DNA from: Phascolarctos cinereus
Taxonomy: Eukaryota; Chordata; Mammalia; Diprotodontia; Phascolarctidae
Direction of reading: 5' to 3'
NCBI RefSeq assembly: GCF_002099425.1
Contig: NW_018344261.1
Coordinates: 769,001-833,000, forward strand
DNA: 64,000 nucleotides
Made by a program: the position numbers and the translations under genes. Shown in pieces: positions 57,070 to 64,000 of the stretch (the stretch's first letter is position 1; each line of letters begins with the position of its first letter). The notes beneath the pieces are model-generated. The model searched no databases, had not been told where the DNA came from, and saw nothing but the letters and a program-made list of their open reading frames with translations.

Positions 57070-57357
57070 GAAAAAAAATAAAACCACATTCTATGGTACA
57101 GGAAAATAAAATTTTTTAAAATGGCAGGTTGTCCTTAAGCCAAAAATTAAACTTTCTTAAAACATCTCCATTTTTGTGAAATGTCTTTACAATTCTTCTC
57201 CTCCCAAAATGTTATCTTAAAATAATACCATCTTATTAATATTATAATAATATTCAATTTGATGCAGAGTCAAGAAAGTATTAAAGCTTAATGTAGAAGT
57301 AATCCCGTAAGTACCAAATTTAAAAACCACAGGTGGTAAAAGAAGGGTATTCAGAAA
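57070..57357. other. No recognised gene or repeat
   Basis: AT-rich, including 'ttaatattataataatattc'. Confidence 0.45.
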
Positions 57358-57367
57358 ATAACTTATA

Positions 57368-57496
57368 GGGGCACCTAGGTAGTACAGTGGATAGAGTACC
57401 GGCCCTGGAATCAGGAGAACCTGAGTTCAAATCTGGTCTCAGACACATAACACTCGCTAGCTGTGTGACTCTGGGCAAGTCACTTAACCCCAATTG

Positions 57497-57528
<32 letters not shown>
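57368..57528 (+). repeat. CORE-SINE with (CA)n tail and TSD
   Basis: 'ggggcacctaggtagtacag' to 'aaccccaattgcc', after which the usual A tail is replaced by ~15 CA units (57499-57528). 'aacttata' precedes (57360-57367) and recurs just after the tail. Confidence 0.92.
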
Positions 57529-57532
<4 letters not shown>

Positions 57533-57544
57533 CCCCAACTTATA

Positions 57545-58935
57545 AATTGCTTCTGGCTACCTCGAGAAGAAACAATTCTTTTTTTGAAAACAGTTCTTAT
57601 TAATAAAAGCCATAAAGGCACATACACTTGTAGACAAAATAATCTGTTATCAAATAGTTTCTGGAAACCAGTATCTGACAATTCAAGAAAACTCACTTTG
57701 ATTGAGTTTAAGAAAATAAGTTTGCACGTTTGAAAAAATCTTTACGCTGCTAAAAAGTTTTAGACAACAATAAAATTCAGACAAACTCTGATTAATATTA
57801 ATAATCAAACATCCCTACAGAACTGATGATCAAACATACTGCTTGTCTTTCAGTAAAGAAGCAGAGCTTAGGATTCAGGATGTAGCCTATATTGTCAGAA
57901 GTGGTCACTTGACTGATTTTGTGCTAACTTTTTAAAATGTTACAATGAAGATGAGGGGTTCATCAGTAAAGAATGTGATGTAAAAACAAAAGGCATCAAT
58001 ATTGCCTTTCATAATAGTAATTTAGATAGGTCATTCAAATTCCAATATGACAAGCCTGGAGAAGAGAAACAATAGGATTCATTGTAGTAAGAGGAATTTT
58101 GCACATTCAGGTCACAGCAAGGGATCATCTAAAATGCTACAAAGGCTTTGGAAGATAAGAGAAACCATCAAAAGATCACCACATATGGCATCCTCAGAAT
58201 ATTAATCATGGCATAAACCTGAAAAGTAAAAGCAAGATTTACTAAAACTTAATTCATTTCTCTTCAATTCATAGGCCATTATGGTTTTTTCGGATCACTT
58301 GGGAAATCAAACGACTTATTTCATTTCCTCCAGGTAAGAGGCAGCATGTGAAAGACACCACTAAAATTAACCCATTAGTAAAAGATAAGCCCCAACCATC
58401 CATCCACAGTGAATAGTGTGAAGTTGCCTTGACTTCCTTCTTCCAGCAATTCACAAAATCAAGTTTCACCCAAGGCTGGCAATGCAGGCAATCAACCAAG
58501 GGCTTGCAATTCACATTGCCAGTGCACTGTTGTTAACTGAAGCTTATAGAGGGTTACCAAAGAATGTGACCCAGCAGGACACAAAACAGTACTCAGACAA
58601 AGCACTACTGAATACAATCTCCCACACAGCTGGACAGAAGTCTACTGTTCAGGGCTGCAGCAAAGATCAAACAAAAAAAGTCAGTCATCAACGCAGAAGT
58701 CTCACTTCTCTTCATATCATTTGTGGGTCACATGAAGTTACTTCTTTGTCAAGCCTTTTTTTCCTACATTGGAGCAGTCTCCAGATGTTGAATTAAGAGT
58801 TAATGCCAACAGTCTTGAACAGATGGGGAAAGGAGCACAAGGAATCATAGCTTACAATGAGAAACTCAGAATTACTCAAGCTTTAATACAAAGGAGAATA
58901 TCAGAATGTCTTTTCTCTCCTCAAACTTCCTTTTA
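57545..58935. other. No recognised repeat; opposed open frames at 58269-58796
   Basis: A reverse frame (58269-58514, 81 codons, with a hydrophobic stretch NGLILVVSFTCCLL) and a forward frame (58482-58796, 104 codons) overlap head to head. 'cctccag|gtaaga' at about 58335 matches a splice donor. None gives a recognisable protein, and chance is likely. Confidence 0.35.
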
Positions 58936-58939
58936 GAGA

Positions 58940-59036
58940 CTCAGGGCGGTTATACTGGCACTGCTTTACTTTTTTGTCTTTGTTTTCCCCAGCGCCTGGA
59001 ACATAGTAGGTACTTAATAATGCTTGCTGATTGATA
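58940..59036 (+). repeat. L2 3' tail
   Basis: 'ttttccccagcgcctggaac', 'atagtaggtacttaataatg', 'cttgctgattgat'. Confidence 0.85.
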
Positions 59037-59512
59037 TGAATATTTTATCTTAAGGTGAATAAGAAGAGTCTGCAAAACACCATTCAATACTATAACAATG
59101 TAAATGGGAAGAACTACCACTACACAATAGAAAATAAAGGTTGCAAAACCATAAAAAGAAGCACAGTCCTAAAGAAGAGAAACAAGAAGATGCCTCCCCC
59201 CCCCCCTTTTGCAGAGTGGGGTATCTAAAAAGGTGGAACACTATATACCGTATAAGATTCTTTGATAATACATTCATCCGTTTTTTCCTCTTTTCTTTTT
59301 CAAAAAAAATTTGTTATAGAAAATGTCTTTCTGGTAGGAAGAGGGATATAGGGAGGTAATTTCGAAACTGTAAAAATCAAAGATATTGATAAAATTAGTT
59401 TTAAAATATATATGTAACCTTTTCTCAGGATGAACCATCATAGTAGGAAGTATAATTTAATTGGAGTATAATTAAAATTCCTTACAAGTCCTTGATTTAC
59501 TTCCCATGGCTA
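59037..59512. other. No recognised gene or repeat
   Basis: Contains a C run ('gcctccccccccccct') near 59195 and AT-rich sequence. The frames here lack motifs. Confidence 0.45.
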
Positions 59513-59514
59513 CA

Positions 59515-60350
59515 AACCCTGCTTGCAAGAAGCTCGCAATCAAATGGGAGAAACAATAAGCAACATGCAAACAATTATGTACAAACAAGATATATAGAGG
59601 ATAAACTAGAGATAATCTCACAGGGAAGGTGCTAAGATTAAGGACCGGGAAAGGCTTCATGCTGAAGATGGGACTTCAGCTGAGATCTGAAGGAAACCAG
59701 GAAATTGAGGAGGCAGAGATGAGGGGGGAGTTCAGAGTCAAAGATAAGAGTGTCTTATTTGAGGAAAAGCAAGGAAACCAATATCACTAGATCCCAAAGT
59801 ACCTGGAGAGAAGTAAAGTATAAGGTAGGAAGGGGCCAGGTTATGAAGGGTTTTAAAGCCAAAGATTTTGTATTTGATACTGGAGTTAATAAGGAGCTAC
59901 TTGAGGTCATTCGAATAGGGTCAGACTTGTGCTTTAGGAAAATCAATTTGACAACTGAGTAAAGGATGGATTGGAGTGGATAGAAACTTGAGGCAAGGAG
60001 ACCCACCAAAAGCCCAAGCATGAGATGTCAGCAGGGTGAAGGGACATCCCCTGATGTTTAATAAGAGTGAAGGAGAAAGTGCTAGAAGGCATCTGAGTGA
60101 TATGAAATAAAAAACAAGGAAAAGAGAGAACTCTCTCTGAGAATGGTCTTACTCTTTTTTTTTTTTTTGCTTTTTGGTGAGGACTGACTCCAAGGCTCTA
60201 TCCACTGAAGCACCTAGCTGCCCCTTAGTCTTAATTTTTTCAGTGAAATATGAGGCAAGGTTCTCTGCTAAAAGGGTAAGAAGACTATGAGAGGCTTAAG
60301 AAGGGATGAAAAGGTTAGGAAAAGCCACTGCAGTAAGGAAAATAGTGAAT
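59515..60350 (-). repeat. L2 3'UTR and RT end, antisense, with SINE insert
   Basis: 'gcaagaagctcgcaatcaaa', 'tatgtacaaacaagatatat', 'gccaggttatgaagggtttt', 'ggagacccaccaaaagccca'. Beyond about 60050 it is weaker ('agtgaaatatgaggcaaggt'). A reversed SINE piece lies at 60153-60225. Confidence 0.8.
60153..60225 (-). repeat. CORE-SINE, reversed, internally shortened
   Basis: A T run and 'gctttttggtgagga', then straight to 'ctatccactgaagcacctag'. The central ~80 bp of the SINE are missing. Confidence 0.8.
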
Positions 60351-60354
60351 ATTT

Positions 60355-61455
60355 GGAAATTTCACATCTGAAATGTAACCTTCCCCCTTACATTGCTCAA
60401 GGGTGCTGGTGACCAGTGTACCTGTGTGGGCATGTCAGAAAAACACAGAGGAGAAATGCGCACAGGCAGAAAGATGAAAACATTCTTACCCTTCAATTAA
60501 GATGCCACGGAATAGTCATCAAAGATGCACAGAATCACAATGCATCATCAGATTCCTCCACTTTCCTCTCTCCTCGGAGGGGAAATTTCGACCTGTGTTG
60601 AATACTCACTCAGCAACTCTCAGGTTGGTTTTCTCCCTCAATAGCCAAAGACCAATGAGCCAAACTAATGTCCTTCAAATCTGAATAACTCATGTGTCTC
60701 TTCCATCACTTTCCGATGTAACAAACTGGCAGACCACATTACCTCACATTCACTTGATTATCCAGTCTTCTTAGGCCTTCAGAACACTCACAGATACACA
60801 ATTTTTATCCAGTACCTTGGTCATCATGGTAGCTAAAAGGGCCATTCATTCTATGAACAAGAAATACGGACCTGTTTCTCCCCTCTCTCCGTTTCTCCAT
60901 TAAGATACCAAGTTAGTAACATCTCCCACGAAAATCAGTGTAGTTTTATAGGCTTTAGCATTAGAGTAGGCTTAAGGGAAGAATAGGAACTCAAAAGATT
61001 AAACTCGGAACTGAATACAAAAGGTTGGGTGAGGCATTGTACTCCACCCCCACCTTCACCCCCCAACTCAGTCAGATTTTTCTCCATTTTATAGTCAACT
61101 GCATTGAGCCTTTTAACCATTAGATATTACCTAGAAGAAGAGACTCAGAACCTCAAGTAATCTTCATTTTCCTTAAAGACTTCCTCTGGGCCTAGAGGAT
61201 AAGAAGTGTCTAGAGAAAGAATAAGAAGACTAGCTTGAGCAGGCATGATTTAGACAGCAGCTGAGAAAGAAGTCATCTATCACTTTTGCATATATTTACT
61301 CATCACATCCACAGCAAGAAATATACCAAACAATTTCTGAGATTTGCTCAGTAGGACTTTTCTTTGGGAATGTAGTTTTTAAAATACTTTCATGTCCTAA
61401 GATTAAAACACTGAATTAAAATTTTTAATCTCATATCCACCAGAAGTAGTGACTT
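60355..61455. other. No recognised gene or repeat
   Basis: Overlapping 60-codon frames at 60416-60684 without motif. 'tctcctcggaggggaaattt' is a small palindromic patch near 60570. Confidence 0.45.
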
Positions 61456-61459
61456 CCTG

Positions 61460-61660
61460 GATCAGAGGATTATAGATTTAGAGCTAGAGGGGACCCCTGA
61501 AGCCCTCTAGTTCAAACCCCTCATTTTACAAATAAAAACTGAGGTTAAGCCCAAGGTCACACAGGAAATAAGGCAGAGCCAGGATCTAAAGCTGGCCAGG
61601 TCTTCTGATTCCGAATCCAGCATTTTTCTTTTTTAGGGTACCACAATATGCCTTTCAGCC
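61460..61660 (-). repeat. MIR3-type SINE, reversed
   Basis: 'gattatagatttagagctag', 'aggggacccctgaagccctc', 'tagttcaaacccctcatttt', 'aaggtcacacaggaaataag'. Confidence 0.85.
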
Positions 61661-61815
61661 ACAAGGATACATCACTACTGTCTGTGAAGTTGTGACAGAC
61701 TGAGGTGCCAGAAGCTTAATGGGGCCCCAGAAGACCTAGAAATTTAATTTCAAGAAAGTCAAATCCTCCTCCAAAATATTTCTATATAACATACATGTGT
61801 ATATTTGTATATGTC

Positions 61816-61816
61816 T

Positions 61817-61858
<42 letters not shown>
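61816..61858. repeat. (CA)n microsatellite
   Basis: About 20 CA units, preceded by 'gtgtatatttgtatatgtct'. Confidence 0.97.
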
Positions 61859-61859
<1 letters not shown>

Positions 61860-62134
61860 TACATCTTTTAGCCATACCCTCTTAAAAGAGGCTTGTACAG
61901 CTTGAAATCCTTTGGTGGGCCATGGGTTGTGCAGGCCTGCTCTGAAATCTTAGAATCTCTATTTGCTGAAGTCTAAGGTTGATTCTTTGCCCAAAACCAA
62001 GGAAGTTAGCAACCTCTTTTTTTCTTTATAGAGGGAGAGGGATTGGGCCTGTGCTATCACAGAGACAGAGAACAGCTGGATTAGGAAATTCCCTTATAAC
62101 AATACAGGTCAGCAGCACCTTCTCAACAATTTAG

Positions 62135-62265
62135 CTGCCTAGATCATTGAGAGGTTAAATGACTTACCAAGGTTCCACACTATTACATGCAGAGATAAAA
62201 TCTGAATCCATGTTTTTCTGGTTTCAAAACCAGTTCTCTATCCATTTTGCCATCCCATTTATCAG
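62135..62265 (-). repeat. MIR SINE, reversed
   Basis: 'gaggttaaatgacttaccaa', 'ggttccacactattacatgc', 'accagttctctatccatttt'. Confidence 0.75.
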
Positions 62266-62299
62266 TACTGACCAAGTAGTTCTCATATAGCAGGAAGAC

Positions 62300-62376
62300 T
62301 CCTTCATCAGAATGTAAGCTCACTGTGATTAGGACTGGGTGCACGCACGTAGTTGGTGCATAATAAATTCACTTAA
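62300..62376 (+). repeat. L2 3' tail fragment
   Basis: 'catcagaatgtaagctcact', 'gtgattaggactgggtgcac', 'ggtgcataataaatt'. Confidence 0.6.
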
Positions 62377-62379
62377 GAC

Positions 62380-62505
62380 TAGAAATCTGTTTATAGCTGT
62401 GTGACTTTGGGCAAGTTACTGAAATCTATTTCAAGCCTTTTTCTCCAGCTATAAAGTGGGAATGATAATAACTATCCTCACAAGGTTGCTTATACATCCA
62501 ATATC
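62380..62505 (+). repeat. MIR SINE fragment
   Basis: 'tagctgtgtgactttgggca', 'agttactgaaatctatttca', 'ataaagtgggaatgataata', 'ctatcctcacaaggttgct'. Confidence 0.75.
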
Positions 62506-62578
62506 CATTTAGTATTTATTGAATGAAATTAAGCAGCTAGCAGCAAACCACAGGAAAAGCTGAGAAAATCAACTTCCC

Positions 62579-63258
62579 TGAGGGTAGCTCTGATGGGGGC
62601 GGGGCCCAAGCCAAGATCTTTGCCCTTTGCCCCAAAGGGAATCTGACTCACAGGCCCCAGACTCTCATCTCCCTTTGAAAGCCTTAGCCTTAGCCTTACC
62701 TTTTAATCTTATTCAGATGCCACCTAAAAGAATCTGACTCCCTTTTGTCTATAGGCCCCAGAAAGGCCTTCTCGGGTCTCAAACAGTTCCTTATCGACTC
62801 CCCTTATCTCCTTTTGAAAGTCCTGGCCCCACCCTGTGATTTTGTGCAGATGCCTTTCAAACTTCTGCCTTCCTGTTCCCTCCATTAGCTATTCCCATTG
62901 TCTATTCAATCTCTCAGACCTCCCCAATTAGAATTCTTACCTAGACCCTTTTCCCAACCCCCTAGCCTGGCCACCCAAAGTTACTTTAGTATTTAAGATC
63001 CACCTTGGCCCTCATTCAGAGGCTGAGAATCTCAGGCCCACAAGGCTGAGAACTTCTCATGCACGCTCATCTTTACGGGCGTTACCCAGCTGAGAATCTC
63101 TCGTGCCCCAAAGGCTGAGCCTTTCTTATGCCCGCCTGTCCTTACGGGCGTCACCTGGCCTCTGTGATTTATCACTAATAAACTTTTCCTCTGGCTGAAG
63201 AAGATTTGAGTTAAATTCACTCAGCAGGGCCCGGTACTGTGATCTTGGGGATTTTGCA
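62579..63258 (+). mobile_element. Fossil solo LTR of an endogenous retrovirus
   Basis: About 0.68 kb with LTR architecture: a GC-richer U3 starting near 'tgatgggggcggggcccaag', a TATA-like 'tatttaag' (62991-62998), a following section with a ~68-bp tandem duplication (63022-63088 and 63089-63158, both carrying 'cttacgggcg' or nearly so), a polyadenylation signal 'aataaa' (63178-63183), and an end near 'ggggattttgcaaca'. No internal viral region is adjacent, so it is a solo LTR. Class I (gamma-like) is a guess from layout. Edges are not fixed by a visible target duplication. Age: moderately old. Confidence 0.65.
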
Positions 63259-63259
63259 A

Positions 63260-64000
63260 CACCCCAAAAGTCCTAGACCTCTTCAGCTCCACTGTAGATC
63301 CAGAGAAAGAGCAAGACAAATGAATTTCAATCCAAACAGTGACAACAGGATCTGAATTGAAGTTCCCTGAGATAAAAATCTAGTTCAAGAACATCTAATA
63401 CCATTTCTCTCCAGCTGGGTCAGAATTTTCTTTAGCCTTGCTTTTTAATAATAATCTTTAATGATCTCTCTCTCACCTCATTCATGTCTGACTGGATGTG
63501 CTGGAGCATCAGAGTATTGTAATCAAGTGTAACGGTACACATTCCTCCTCTCCACCCCCACTCACACAAGACCTTGTATCTCGTGTTCCTCAAAAGCGCA
63601 TAAGGGGAAAATTCAGTGGTTCACTATCATGGTAGCTTTATAATTACACCTCAGAGCCTGCTCAGAATATTAAGCAGTGTCTCCCACTATATGGCTATAA
63701 AGGGTACAATTTCTATGTAGAAGTCCTATTGTGGAAGACACAATCATTTGCCAGAATAGCACATGGTGCACTGGGACACTTCCAAATTTTTTTTTGTTTG
63801 TTGATATAAGCTTCATGCCATCTTTATTTACCCACTGTTGTTTTGTTGGGAAATAAAAAAGAAATGGCTGTGAGTTTAGGGGATTGGGCATTAGCTAACT
63901 ACCAACATGGGCCAAGAAAGTTGCTGCTAATGATCTTAGTGGCATCTCCTTTGTCAAACTATAGCCAAGATAGGAAATCAAATCTGTTTTATCTTTTCAT
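63260..64000. other. No recognised gene or repeat
   Basis: Single-copy-looking sequence to the window end. The 73-codon reverse frame at 63670-63891 has no motif. Confidence 0.45.

Noticed and set aside
1-64000. CRISPR array, operon, prophage or bacterial system
   Set aside because: No regularly spaced repeats with unique spacers and no dense gene packing. The repeat content is vertebrate.
62579-64000. Full-length endogenous retrovirus attached to the LTR
   Set aside because: No internal coding or second LTR is seen before the window ends; only a solo LTR is supported.

Overview
The window reads as a marsupial nuclear genome segment. It is AT-rich and CpG-poor. It carries many copies of the tRNA-headed CORE-SINE recognisable by 'ggcagctaggtggcacagtg' and 'gagttcaaatcc' (WSINE1/WALLSI/Mar1 type), marsupial-type L1 sequence, abundant old L2 and MIR, some L3/CR1, and RTE-derived sequence with a degenerate C2H2 motif. 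An Australian marsupial is plausible, but the sequence alone does not fix the species. I identify no intact protein-coding gene, RNA gene, CpG island or bacterial-type feature; this looks like intergenic or deep intronic DNA.

Layout. 0-6 kb: SINEs, L3/CR1 scraps and a 5'-truncated L1. 6-12 kb: an antisense L2, a sense L2 split by a SINE, MIRs and an old L1 tail. 11.99-13.73 kb: a repeat-free stretch of consecutive coding-like open segments in shifting frames, the best candidate for a decayed or unrecognised host gene; I cannot name it. 13.77-15.1 kb: antisense L1. 15-30 kb: mostly old MIR/L2 fragments and sequence I cannot classify, with one long antisense L2 (25.6-26.6 kb). 30.8-32.2 kb: L1 tail with an RTE-derived insert bounded by a 12-bp duplication. 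32.3-36.15 kb: three sense L2 bodies in a row. 36-43.9 kb: unclassified DNA, SINEs, L2/L1 pieces and a small palindromic mariner-like remnant. 43.9-56.5 kb: four successive plus-strand L1 bodies. The last (50.8-56.47 kb) keeps 5'UTR, ORF1-like, reverse transcriptase and 3'UTR sections, appears to lack the endonuclease section, and carries three nested insertions with visible target-site duplications. 56.5-64 kb: L2/MIR remains, unclassified DNA, and a fossil solo LTR at about 62.58-63.26 kb with an internal ~68-bp tandem duplication.

No genes can be shown to work together here. The biology on view is retrotransposition history: L1 machinery copying itself, SINEs, an mRNA-tail-like sequence, and what looks like one chimeric SINE-L1 product. 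Family assignments come from remembered consensus features, not database searches, so subfamily names and edges (about +/-20 bp) are approximate.
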